DNA of 64,000 nucleotides from Oryza sativa Japonica Group (lineage: Eukaryota > Streptophyta > Magnoliopsida > Poales > Poaceae), in NCBI RefSeq assembly GCF_034140825.1, contig NC_089040.1, positions 4,009,501-4,073,500 of the forward strand. The letters are read 5' to 3'. Below are positions 11,028-21,894 of this stretch, piece after piece. The notes under the pieces were generated by a model that had not been told where the DNA came from, did no database searches, and saw only the letters and a program-made list of their open reading frames with translations. The position numbers and the translations under genes are program-made. The first letter of the stretch is position 1. Every line of letters starts with the position of its first letter.

Positions 11028-12360
11028 TTTGTACTAGTAGCATGATTGTTGCAAGCTCAGCAGCTTTCAGTAGCAAGTATTCCTGGGAAAATAAATATGT
11101 TTTTTTCCTTGAGGGAATTGCTAAAAGCATGTCGCAAGTTTTTTTTAACAAAAAACTTTCAAATGTAACTATAATATTATTAATGGTATTGTAATTAGAC
11201 ATTATTAATATTATAGTGTTATTATATTGTAATTATTGTATAATTGTAATGTAATTACACTATTAACTACATTGGATATGTTTTTTTTCCTACTTTTATC
11301 GATATAGCCATATTAGTACCAGTACTCTCACAAGAAAATTTTAATGCTTGCTTTAAGAAAGATAATTAGAATGTAAATAATGAGGGTAGCAATGTATTTT
11401 GCCGTGATTCCTAGTTTAGCTTTGAGTTTTTGTTGTAATGTTTGATCATTCGTCTTATTCAAAAAAATTATGGAATTATTATTTATTTTGTTTGTGACTT
11501 GCTTTATTATCAAAAGTACTTTAATGACTTATCATGTTTTACATTTGCACTAATTTTTCAAATAAGACGAATAGTCAAACGTTGCAAAAAAAAAAGTTAA
11601 AGCGACTACTAATTTAGGACGGAGGTAGTAAGTAAAATAAAATTGGGAGGGGGGAGTAATTGTTGCATGTCTCTGCAAAATCTCCCCGCTGATAATGGGT
11701 GTGTTCGAAAGAGATTTTTATAATGGGTGTGTTCGAAAGAGATTTTTTGGCAGCAGCTACGGCTGCACGCAGCACGCTACAGCGATTTTCAACTGCTGCA
11801 GCCACAGCAGCTGCAGCAAAACTGGCTGCCGAACAAGGCCAATGGGCTCGGCAGACAAACATTTGACAGTGATGTAAAGCTCAACGACCCATACCATATT
11901 ACTGCCGGAGTGTCTTTTTCTTATGCTTATGCTTATGCTTATTAGCCAAATTTTAAATTTTTCAATCTTAAATTGGAGTTGATTTTGAGGTTTTTTATTG
12001 AAGTTTATTTTTCAACCTTTGCTTTTATTTTAGATTGTTAAAAATACATATATAAAAGTTTTATTCACAAATTACTATTCGTTTGCAAATATACCGTTTC
12101 GCTTATTCGATGGGTCCGTTCCTGTGTCTATCATGACAAGGACCGTGTGTTTGATCCTCTCTGACTAATGAGTGGCACTACCATGTCTTCCCACATCCCT
12201 GACCTACCAACTTGTTTACATAAAATCTTTCATCTTGACTAAACCCTGACCAATTTCACTCTGTCATCATCCATGGCCACAAAACAATGCCGAAATAAGA
12301 TAAAAACCGGCTGGCTAGGAATCACCTGACTGAACAGAAGCACTGCGCGTTCAGACAACC
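11028..12360. other. Intergenic region C-D
   Basis: AT-rich sequence containing a Stowaway-like MITE (about 11405-11630), a perfect 28-bp tandem duplication (11692-11719 and 11720-11747), a GC-richer stretch with gcagc/gctgc inverted words ending ctggctgccgaacaaggcc that resembles a broken small DNA transposon, and a short cttatg microsatellite near 11924-11944. I see no gene. Confidence 0.5.
11405..11630. mobile_element. Stowaway-like MITE, diverged
   Basis: Inner arms tttgatcattcgtcttatt and its complement aataagacgaatagtcaaa are clear, and the right end is ggacggaggtagta. The left end is degraded, so its limit is approximate. The second copy is at 49461-49686. Confidence 0.6.
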
Positions 12361-12629
12361 ATGGCTGACGGCCACCACTGGAACATTGTCAAGATACCGC
12401 CGATTGTGCAGGAGCTCGCCGCCGGCGTCCATGAGCCGCCGAGCCAGTACATGGTCGGCGAGAAAGACCGCCCTGCCATCGCCGGCTCCGACATGCCTGA
12501 GCCCATCCCCGTCGTCGACCTCAGCCGGCTGTCTGCCTCCAATGGTGAAGACAGCGCCGGCGAGCTTGCCAAGCTACGCTCCGCCTTAGAGGACTGGGGC
12601 CTCTTCCTGGTAAATAAAAGTACCACTGC

Positions 12630-12884
12630 ATTCGTTTCATATTATAAGTTATTTTGACTTTAGTTAAAGTCAAACTGTTCCAAATTTGATTAAATTTATA
12701 GACAATTTTGGTAATATTATAACATCAAATTATTTTCATTAAATCTATAATTGAATATATTTTTATAATATAGTTATCTTGTGTTGAATATATTACTATT
12801 TTTTTCTACAAATTTAGTTTAATTTGGAGTACGTTTTTCTTTAACCAAAGTCAAAATGACTTATAATCTGAAACGGATTGAGTA
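12630..12884. mobile_element. Stowaway-like MITE in intron 1 of gene D
   Basis: Left end cattcgtttcatattataag and right end cttataatctgaaacggat are inverted, with further inverted match in ttttgactttagttaaagt and actttaaccaaagt-like arms. It ends about 45 bases before the damaged exon-2 boundary. The second copy is at 50686-50940. Confidence 0.7.
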
Positions 12885-13659
12885 TTACTTTTTTTTTTTG
12901 GGTACCTATGGTACTATAAGGTGCAGGGTTATTTGGTACTATAATGGAGGGGAGCATTCTCAGTGAGATGATCAATGTGACAAGAGGATTCTACAAGCTC
13001 CCACTGGAAGAGAAGCAGAAGTACTCCAACCTGGTGAACGGCAAGGATTTCAGGATCGAAGGGTACGGCAACGACATGGTCGTGTCAGAGAAACAGATCC
13101 TGAACTGGTGCGACCGGTTCTACCACATCGTTGAGCCTGAGTCCCGGATAGCCCATAGCCTCTGGCCAACACAGCCTCCTTCTTTCAGGCACTGAATCTT
13201 CCTAACCTTGATTAATCCATTGTTCACTCTGCAATCTACACGCATGATTAAGAACTTAAAATCTGTCAAGTTCTGCCAGTACATTTGTCTGAAATTTCCT
13301 GTTTCTTTTATACAGAGATGTTCTGCATGAGTACACTATGAGGTGCAGGGAGATCACCAGCCTTGTGCTCGCCAGATTGGCCAGGCTGCTCGGCCTGCGA
13401 GAGGGCTACTTCGTCGACATGTTCGACGAGGACGCCACGACGTACGCGAGGTTCAACTACTACCCTCGCTGCCTGAGGCCGGAGGATGTGTTGGGCCTGA
13501 AGCCACACTCCGACGGCTCGGTGATCACCGTCGTCTCCGTCGACGACACCGTCAGTGGGCTTCAGGTGCTGAGGCAAGGCGTCTGGTACGATGTGCCCGT
13601 CGTCCCCAATGCTCTGCTCATCAACATGGGGGATGGAATGGAGGTATATATACATTTAC

Positions 13660-13792
13660 TCCATCCGTTTCACAATGTAAAACTTTCTAGCATTGCGCAC
13701 ATATATCTAGACATATGTATGTATTTAGATTCATTAACATCTATATGTATGTGGGCAATGCTAGAAAGTCTTACATTGTGAAACGGAGGGAG
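13660..13792. mobile_element. Stowaway MITE in intron 3 of gene D
   Basis: A nearly perfect hairpin of about 133 bp: ctccatccgtttcacaatg at the left and cattgtgaaacggagggag at the right. It is well preserved compared with the other MITEs here. The second copy is at 51716-51848. Confidence 0.85.
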
Positions 13793-14395
13793 TACTTGTT
13801 AGTGGTTGTTTATCCAAGGATACTGCACCCATGTAACCCAAACCAAAATATTACGGTGTTCCAAAAGTATTCTACCATGATTCCTAAAGTATATCATGAT
13901 TCCTTTTATCTTCTCCTGAAGAAATCTTTGGAGGGATCAGAGATTTGGGAGATCTGAACAACAATCTGAATTGCACGTAAAGTAGACCTGTAAAGCTTCA
14001 ATTTTGAGTACATCATCATTTACACGTCTGATTATATTTGATCTTTTAGGGAATTAGTCCGACTAAGTAGCAGAGGTCGGAGATGTAAATCATTTCCATT
14101 ATCTAAAAAGATATGACTAACAGACACCTATTCTGGGATGCAGATAATGAGCAATGGGTTGTTAAAGAGCCCGGTGCATAGGGTGGTGACGAACGCCGAG
14201 AGGGAGCGAGTGTCGGTGGTGATGTTCTACGCGCTGGATCCGGAGAAGGAGCTGGAGCCGGCGCCGGAGCTGGTGGACGATGAGAAGAGGCCGAGGCAGT
14301 ATGCCAAGATGAAGATCAAGGACTACTTAAGTGGCTTCTACGAGACTTTTGCAAGAGGGACACGAGTCATCGACACTGTCAAGATGTCAGAATGA

Positions 14396-15296
14396 GATTG
14401 TTGTCGTAACGGTGTTGGATCGGTGGAATATAGCTTTCTAATAACTAGATGAAACCCCGAGCTTCGTTGCGGGCACATTTGAGAACATATGTAAATATGC
14501 ATATTAGTATGAACAATTAGATTGTATTGTTTGAACCTAAAAACAAAATACATACCGAGCAAGTTAAGCTGCTTCTCGCTATGTCAGGACAGCTATATAG
14601 CAATCCTTTGTATCATTCCTAATTGTTCAAATAAATTAAAGTGATATGACATATAAGTATTGGCTGCAAGCATGATGAATCTTTTCTTAAGAAACTAAGA
14701 CAACAGTAAATGTATAGGATAGTGATTCTTTCTTCAAGTTTAGAGAAACCAATTGACAAAACTTTCATAGTGCTCCTGCTTGGTTCAAATTAATCATAAT
14801 GTATACTCAAATAGAATCCGGTCAAAATAACTGTTAAATTCAGGCTTACCAAATAAAATCGAACGTATGATGAAAAGATTCATGCAAAGGGGAAGAGACT
14901 TGGTTATAGTGGGGATTGTAAAGGGGCTTATTAAAAGGTTTGGAAGAGAATCGCAAGAGGCACATGAATCGTATTAACCATCGCACCTCATGTCCCAATT
15001 GATTTGGCGGTTTCTGCTGTAAATTAATGCATGTGATTAAGGGAGGGGAAGGGGAAGGAGCAAGGTGATTACCATGCATGCTGGGCAAAAAGATGAGGGA
15101 TCCAATGGTGTAAATCTGATTTACATATTGATCGAACAGCTAATATAATGTTGATGATGTGGCGAATTGAGGAGGCAGCTTTGGGTTTTAACTTTATAGA
15201 AAGAAGGGGTAATGGAACTTGGTATGTTTAAACATGTTTTGATTTGGAATATAGTTTTTTAAGGATCTGTTTGTCACAGCTCCAATTCCAGCTCCA
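14396..15296. other. Intergenic region from gene D to the duplication seam
   Basis: AT-rich, with no gene. A Helitron-like 3' terminus in minus orientation may lie at 14445 (CTAG next to a ccc...ggg hairpin at 14456-14473). The last 22 bases (15275-15296) form the junction homology cacagctccaattccagctcca. Confidence 0.5.
14445..14473 (-). repeat. Possible Helitron 3' terminus
   Basis: Read on the minus strand, a short hairpin (cccgcaacgaagctcggg) is followed by CTAG and then T, the arrangement of Helitron 3' ends in grasses. The other end was not identified, so this is a terminus call only. Confidence 0.3.
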
Positions 15297-15398
15297 ATTC
15301 CGGATTTCGGTGGGTTTGTGGGGGGATTTTGTGGGATTTGGGGTTTTTGTTGTGGTTTTGGTGGAACTGATGAGTGGTGATTGCTTTTGGGGGTGTAG
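15297..15398 (+). other. Residual intron of the truncated beta-lyase at the duplication seam
   Basis: After the seam the sequence becomes the T/G-rich 3' part of an intron, ending gggtgtag before the first visible beta-lyase exon. In the parental gene the preceding exon (transit peptide) should lie upstream; here the upstream sequence is the dioxygenase block. Confidence 0.7.
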
Positions 15399-18300
15399 AT
15401 GTGGAGATGAAGGAGCCTAGCGTGGCGACGATACTGACGAGCTTCGAGAACTCGTTCGATGGGTTCGGGTCTATGAGCACGCCGCTGTACCAGACGGCCA
15501 CGTTTAAGCAGGTAATTAGGGATAGAAATGGTGGCAGCCAGTGAGGATTATACCTCCGCAACTGTTCTGTCAATGTAGTGATACACTTACAATTGCTGTT
15601 TTGTAATCGCATTGCTTGGCTGTACGGTTGCTTGGTATGCATGTTAATGCTTGTGATGAGGTTGCGGTAATGTCTTTTTTTTTTCGTGAACATGCAAAAA
15701 GGATTGCACGTCAATATATTAGACGAAGAGTTGCGGTAATGTCTGAATAGCTGATGATTCGTATTAGGTGGTGTGTAAGGATTCAACATTTTAGGATTCT
15801 AGTTTTCATTTTGAAATGTTTGGAGAAGGATATGGATAGTCAGTCAGGCAGTTATGGGGAAATTGGCAGCAGGCAACTGTTTTGAACTTATCTATTTTGG
15901 AAGACAAATCCAATTTCGTGGAAATGTGAATAGTTCAATGCACCTATTTGTTGATGTGTGCGAATGCTGGCCATACAAAATTGGTTTTCTGATTTTGTAG
16001 TTTTTTAGACCCTTTGAGTCCGTTGTAATTATCAAATTACGGCATCTTGATTTGTTTATTGTGCCATTTTGTCCTGGCTGTCCTTAAGCATACCACTGTA
16101 ATGCAACTATTGAATGTTTGGATAGATAATCACATGAACTAGTGGATTTTCCCGCGCAAATTGCGCAGAGCTAGATTTCAGAAGCAAAATAGGATCCAAT
16201 ATGCAAATTTTAGCTTCTATTTCTATTGACACCATTGTACTTTATATACAATAGATTTTAAAGATAGAATTCTATTTCTTTCTATAGATATAATTGTTCT
16301 TAATACAATTATATCAATCAATCTCCACTGTTATGATTTGGACCCACCATGATCTAACAGTGTAAATATTTTTCTTTTTCTCCGTTTAATGTGTTAATTT
16401 TTGGGCCTCCAAAATGAACGTGGTGCTTTCTTTTTTATCTTTCTTGATAATGTAAATGATTCTTAATTGATCTAATGATCTCTATTCTCTAGTTATACAA
16501 GAATCATGACATGCAGCTAAGAATGATAAAAAGTGTGGGAATATCTGCAATTCAATTTGGTTGTGAAGAACTAAATTATACCTTTTAAGTTTATGGTGGT
16601 TCATAATTTGCACTTTGTCTTGTCTATTTCCAAGTACACTTACTCCTGCAAGTTAATTTGCAGCCTTCAGCAACCGATAATGGACCTTATGATTACACTA
16701 GAAGTGGTAACCCTACACGTGATGTTCTCCAAAGGTTAGGTCAATTTCTCATCCGTTTTTTACTCTGTGGTGAAAAAAAATGCATTTCTTGATTGTTTCA
16801 TGATTTTGAGGACATATTCAGCCTTATGGCTAAGCTTGAGAAGGCGGATCAGGCATTCTGCTTCACCAGTGGGATGGCAGCACTAGCTGCAGTAACACAC
16901 CTCCTTAAGTCTGGTATTGTTATGTTTTTTGCTGTTCCATATTTCTCATGTTCTTGCCATGGAATCCTGTATGCATTTGTGAATATAATTATTTGTCAAA
17001 CCTATGATTCTCAGGACAAGAAATAGTTGCTGGAGAGGACATATATGGTGGCTCAGACCGTCTGCTCTCACAAGTTGCCCCGAGACATGGGATTGTAGTA
17101 AAGTTAGTGTTATCTCCATATTTTTAGTAAGATTATATTTTGTTGTTGCCTCTTTATTCTCACTTACAAGCGTTATATGATTTTTTTTCTTGTGACAGAC
17201 GAATTGATACAACCAAAATTAGTGAGGTAACTTCTGCAATTGGGCCCTTGACTAAACTAGTATGGCTTGAAAGTCCCACCAATCCCCGTCTACAAATTAC
17301 TGATATAAAGGTAAGATTTGGTCGATGTATGTGGTGGTCATGAAGCGTATATCTAGATTTTTATTTCATCCAGATGTTTTTCGCCTTGGTTTTAAGGTAG
17401 TATTCTTATTCCTTCCACTGTTTTTGTTGCTTCACAGAAAATAGCAGAGATAGCTCATTACCATGGTGCTCTTGTTTTAGTAGACAACAGCATCATGTCT
17501 CCTGTGCTCTCCCGTCCTCTAGAACTTGGAGCAGGTATATAATTGTATATTTACTTATCTAGAACAACAGGTTTCCATTTCAAGCATCCTTGCATCCCCA
17601 TAGGACAACAGAGTTTCATCTATAATTCTCTTGTTCCTCTGCAGATATTGTTATGCACTCAGCAACCAAATTTATAGCTGGACATAGCGATCTTATGGCT
17701 GGAATTCTTGCGGTGAAGGGTGAAAGGTGTGCTCTAAATTCTTCATTCAACGATTATATTGACTCTTTTGCAATTTCTCCATTTCATCTATCCCATTTCA
17801 TGTCTATAAGCTGTTCAATATTATGTTGGTGTCTGGTGGCAAACAGTACTTCAGTTCTCACTACCCTCCTTTTCTACTTTTCTTGAAATGGACCTCACTT
17901 TACACTTCTCCTATCTATTGCTGGTGGCATGAATAGGCATGAATATCCAGGGTGGATGCTAATGGGCAATTCCTTTCTCTTTTGTTTTTCTTGCTGAATA
18001 CATCTACTCAATATTCCTTGAAGTTGGTAGACTTTTAAAAATTGAAGCTGATGGAAACTGTGATGTAATACCTGTTTCATTTGTCAGCAGCTTGGCTAAA
18101 GAGATTGCATTTCTACAAAATGCTGAAGGATCAGGTTTGGCACCATTTGATTGCTGGCTTTGTTTGAGAGGAATCAAAACCATGGCTTTGCGGGTGGAGA
18201 AGCAGCAGGTGTAACTTCTTTCATGTGCCATAACATGTATTTCAATATACATATCGAGTATCAACAAAATTTATAAGACTTTGTAGTCTGCCTTCTGTTA

Positions 18301-19106
18301 ATTATATTTCTGTTTCCAAAATCCTTATGTTTACATATGCATTAATGTGATCTATTCAACTGAAGAGACGGACCACCCCTATATTATTGGCAGGCTAATG
18401 CTCAGAAGATTGCTGAATTTCTAGCTTCTCATCCAAGAGTAAAGAAAGTGAACTATGCAGGACTTCCTGATCATCCTGGACGATCTCTACACTATTCCCA
18501 GGTTGTTTTTTGGAGTAGTTTTCAAATTGCCTTACATTAAGTGGCTTTAGATAGTTATCTATTTAGGATATTTCCTTGGATTGACATCTTGGAACTGGAT
18601 TCAGAACATCCTAATAACTTTTGATTGTAACATTTCCCTTTCCTTTTGCAGGCAAAGGGAGCGGGTTCAGTTCTCAGTTTCCTAACTGGTTCATTAGCTC
18701 TCTCAAAACATGTTGTTGAGACCACAAAGTACTTCAATGTAACAGTTAGCTTTGGTGAGCATTCAGACAAACCCATATTTCTGCTTCTCTCAATGTTCTG
18801 CTGTCATACATCATCAGGAGTCATTGTTTTTAAGAAACCATGATGAAACTGCGCCAATATAACCGATCCAGTCATTTCTTATCAAAGTTTTCAGTTCCTG
18901 CTTGCTAATCCAAATTAAAACTAAATGCAGGAAGTGTGAAATCGCTCATTAGCCTGCCATGCTTCATGTCACACGCCAGCATCCCTTCTGCGGTTCGCGA
19001 GGAGCGCGGCCTGACAGACGATCTAGTCAGGATATCGGTTGGAATTGAGGATGCCGACGACCTCATAGCGGATCTTGATCATGCTCTCCGGTCTGGTCCA
19101 GCTTAG
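15399..19106 (+). CDS. CBL: Cystathionine beta-lyase, 5'-truncated at duplication junction
   Basis: Eleven exons: 15399-15511, 16664-16734, 16822-16913, 17015-17102, 17199-17310, 17438-17534, 17645-17726, 18088-18208, 18394-18501, 18652-18754 and 18931-19106. They encode a PLP enzyme that cleaves cystathionine to homocysteine in plastid methionine synthesis. Motifs include [29 protein letters not shown] and [12 protein letters not shown], whose lysine (residue 197 from the first in-frame ATG at 15407) binds PLP. The frame is open for 384 codons from that ATG. The exon that should encode the plastid transit peptide is absent: the duplication seam at 15296/15297 falls in the preceding intron. 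The gene is therefore either a 5'-truncated pseudogene or makes a protein without a plastid signal. The acceptor at 18087 is a NAGNAG (tcagcag), which can add or drop one serine. Confidence 0.9.
16139..16174 (-). repeat. Possible Helitron 3' terminus inside beta-lyase intron
   Basis: On the minus strand a gcgcaatttgcgc hairpin is followed by gggaaaatccaCTAG and T, consistent with a Helitron 3' end. It lies in the 1.15-kb intron 15512-16663. The opposite end was not located. Confidence 0.3.
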
Positions 19107-20186
19107 AGCCTGTGAATTCTGTGCCCTTCCTGTTCGTTAGGGATGTAGATGTGGTCATGTGGGTGCTATCTGTGTGGGTGATTGATTCATTGGTCAACTC
19201 AATAAGCTGCTGTGTCATCGAGGGAATAAAGACAATCTATCCCAAATTTTTTAACACCATATGGTGACCAACTGACCATGATATGGTCTTAATCAATTGA
19301 TATTTATAGAAGGTTTCTTTGAACTGCAATTTTGCAACCACTGACAGTGATGCAAGGATTGAAAGAACAGTGTTTGTACATACCATTGGATGTTAGCCTC
19401 TTACCTTGCACGCAACTTGTTTGTCTACATTGCATATTTGCATGTGAGCTTTGGTCAACCTTGTTGAGTTGTTTGTGAGGCAACAAGGGATTTCACAAAT
19501 ATGTTAACAATCCTAAGAAGTGAGAACTCTAATGCTAGGTTTGGAATACAAGAACTATGCAGAAATTCATAGGGAACTGACTGTAATTCCCACGCGAATC
19601 AATGCCAAGTTCCAAGTGGTAAGGTGTCTTAGGTGACCAAGTTTATGAAAAAAGATAGCAACATTCTAAACATATTCAATAGTAGGTATAATTAAATTAA
19701 TTTGGTGTTTTTCTATAAACTTGGTTAAACTTGAGGATGTTTAACTCAAGACAAAAACAAAACACCTTACATTTTAAAAATGATTTCGAAAAACTAATAT
19801 AATTCTTTTTCCCAGTGAACAATCATGCTACCAAACCGCATCTGCACAGTTAGGTCTACCAGTATCGTTTATCAAGGTCTTCAGAGTTCACATCTACGAT
19901 TTGGTTGCTTGCATTCTCGCCATGGTAGAGATTATAATTCGCTCTTCTGAAATTTACTCAAAAAATCGCTGTGTAATTGGGCCGGGCCCAAGAGGCCAAG
20001 TTTGTGATTGGGCCAAAGCCCAATACCCCAACACACGACGACTTCTATCCATCCTATATACCGAACCCTAGCTGACGAACAATCCAGAAGCCCATCGATC
20101 GATCGGCGTGTAGAGGTGATCGGAGGCGAGCGCACCGGAGCACACCACCGAGGCGGCGGCGGCGGCGGCGAGGGAGGGAGAGGAAG
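19107..20186. other. Intergenic region CBL-QCR8
   Basis: 3' flank of the beta-lyase and promoter of QCR8. The middle is AT-rich with no recognisable gene. The last 210 bases hold the motif cluster described separately and a possible TATA element (cctatatacc, about 20052-20061). Confidence 0.5.
19976..20061 (+). promoter_or_regulatory. Site II (TGGGCY)-type cluster and TATA-like element of QCR8
   Basis: attgggccgggcccaa and attgggccaaagcccaat are inverted pairs of TGGGCC. In plants such site II elements, bound by TCP factors, are enriched in promoters of nuclear genes for mitochondrial and translation proteins. A cctatatacc sequence follows about 130 bp before the start codon. Function is inferred from the motif and its position. 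Confidence 0.55.
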
Positions 20187-21894
20187 ATGGGGAAGACGCC
20201 GGTGCGGATGAAGGCGGTGGTGTACGCGCTGTCGCCGTTCCAGCAGAAGGTGATGCCGGGGCTGTGGAAGGACATCACCACCAAGATCCACCACAAGGTC
20301 TCCGAGAACTGGATCTCCGCCACGCTCCTCCTCGCCCCCATCGTCGGCACCTACGAGTACGCCTCCCCCATCCTCTTCCCTCCACTCCCCCCTCCTCTCG
20401 CGCGCATGCGGTTTCGGCGGATCTGGGCGGATCTAGGGTTGTTAGGCATGGTTAGCTTCGGTGGCTCTGGTTGGATCGGTCTTCTCGTTGCGGTTTCGGT
20501 TGATTCGTTAGGTCTGCGATGCGGGGATGAGTTTCTCTGTATTTGCTCCCATTTCGTCGGAATTATTGTGCAGATTTCGCGTGAATTGATGCGTGTCAAC
20601 GTTGCATCGGGTTGTCATTTGACTCGGGAAACGCGTGCCCCGTCGATCCAATTAGGTTAGGCAGAATTTGGAGCAGTGGACTCGCTGCAAATTATTTGCT
20701 GTGAGGTTATATTTGTATTTGTTCTCACAACGATTTTGCTGTTTCAATCGAGAGTTCCAGACCCAAATTGATTTGGTATTCTGTATGGTCATGATGCTGA
20801 TCCAATCATGTTAGCTAAGTACTTCTCTTGTACTGTATTATTTAGTTGAATTTGCCTCTAATATTGATTGGCTTTGTTACTGTTTCCAAACTGAATGTTT
20901 TGAGCGCCACATATAGCTTTTGTACTCACATGTCTCCTGGAGAATCTATGCCCAAGCTTGAGATATGCAAAACTAGATTATGTCTTCGGATGAATGCCTG
21001 AATGATCAGTTAGCCTATTATACTATTTTTTTCCAACATGGATTTTTCAGTGATTTAGCTTTATGTGAACTTGTTAAACTGCATGTTACAGCTTGTTGGC
21101 GTTGTGAGCTCACTATGTGTCGAAGCCTGAAGAAATACCATCTGAATGTTGTTTGTTTACCTTGTACCATAGGATTTTTGGGAAGTTGTCTTAAGTAGAT
21201 GCAATATGCTATGTTTTGACCATTGATGCAGCTTATCATATAGTCTCCATGGTTCTTAGTACTGATGAGTTACCTTTTTTTTTTTTTTGCCTGGCAGTTA
21301 TAGGCATGCTTGTTTTTCCTAATATCAGGAAACCCTCACCTCGGATTGTGAATTATTGAAAACAATGAGCCTAACGATTGAAATGTTTTTTGAGAACTTG
21401 AATTGAAAAGAGGAGTTGGGTTGGCAGGGCTGGCCTCTTAAGTTCCTAGTGCTGCCTAGGTACTCCAAGAGATTAGCAACATATTACATGCTAAACAATA
21501 TAGCACTAAAATAGTAACACAAGAGCACTCTAGCCGCCTATTGCACCATCTAATTGCTAAACACGGTGGCTACCTGGCGCCTGCTAACTTTTAGAACACT
21601 GAGTCGCTGACAGCATTCACTCTTTTTGCCTTTCGTGAGGGAAATGCAAGTAGGCCTTCTTTTCAATCCAAGGATGGAGGAACATGGTGGAGTGTGTATA
21701 CTGCTGGTTCACGTTGTAAACAATTGATGACTTCCTTTTGTGTTTCTTTGTGTGCAGTAACACTGTTTCCTTGACATTGATGACTATCAGTTTTCTTGAC
21801 AGCATCACAAACAATATAACCTGGTCTATTTTGATGGCTATGCAGGTACGCAATGTACTACAAGGAGCAGGAGAAGCTATCCCACAGATACTAA
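20187..21894 (+). CDS. QCR8: Cytochrome b-c1 complex subunit 8 (ubiquinone-binding QP-C)
   Basis: Two exons (20187-20356 and 21846-21894) join in frame to give 72 residues, the usual length of plant QCR8. The sequence starts MGKTPVRMKAVVYALSPFQQ and ends EQEKLSHRY. Both splice boundaries sit in the repeated word gtacgc, so the junction is set by donor ga/gtacgc and acceptor gcag/gtacgc. The protein is a small single-membrane-span subunit of mitochondrial respiratory complex III in the inner membrane. It has no cleavable presequence, as is normal for this subunit. The 1.49-kb intron shows no clear inserted element. Upstream TGGGCC motifs fit co-regulation with other respiratory genes. Confidence 0.95.

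Larger units (their letters stand above)
12361..14395 (+). pseudogene. Gene D: SRG1-like 2OG/Fe(II) dioxygenase, probably disabled
   Basis: Exons by homology are 12361-12609 (83 codons), an exon 2 recognisable from 12944 to 13188, 13316-13643 and 14144-14395. The catalytic half keeps NYYPRC, the HSD iron motif, HRVV and the RVS pair, so the fold is conserved. The start of exon 2, which in the relatives encodes V/L-TNHG, is replaced by unrelated sequence containing a second copy of ggtactataa. The nearest acceptor (ends 12926) leaves the frame two bases out and meets TAA after five codons. The exon-2 donor is GC (cag/gcactg), a poor match even to GC-type donors. I infer loss of the normal product, unless unusual splicing or a late start at 12944 is used. 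An identical copy lies at 50417-52451. Confidence 0.7.
1..15296. repeat. Tandem segmental duplication, distal part of unit 1
   Basis: This block is repeated at 38057-53352 with a constant offset of 38,056 bp. Every gene, MITE and short open frame recurs at the same offset. I found two substitutions: at a T/A homopolymer boundary (4124 versus 42180) and at 15274 (t) versus 53330 (g). Similarity stops after 15296/53352, where this copy runs into an intron of a cystathionine beta-lyase gene and the other continues into repeat DNA. The left limit lies outside the window. The arrangement fits a direct tandem duplication of a 38,056-bp unit, with the seam at 15296/15297. Confidence 0.93.

Noticed and set aside
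14846-15088. A transit-peptide exon for CBL upstream of the seam
   Set aside because: The interval is AT-rich, occurs also in unit 2 far from any CBL, and has no plastid-signal-like frame with a usable donor.
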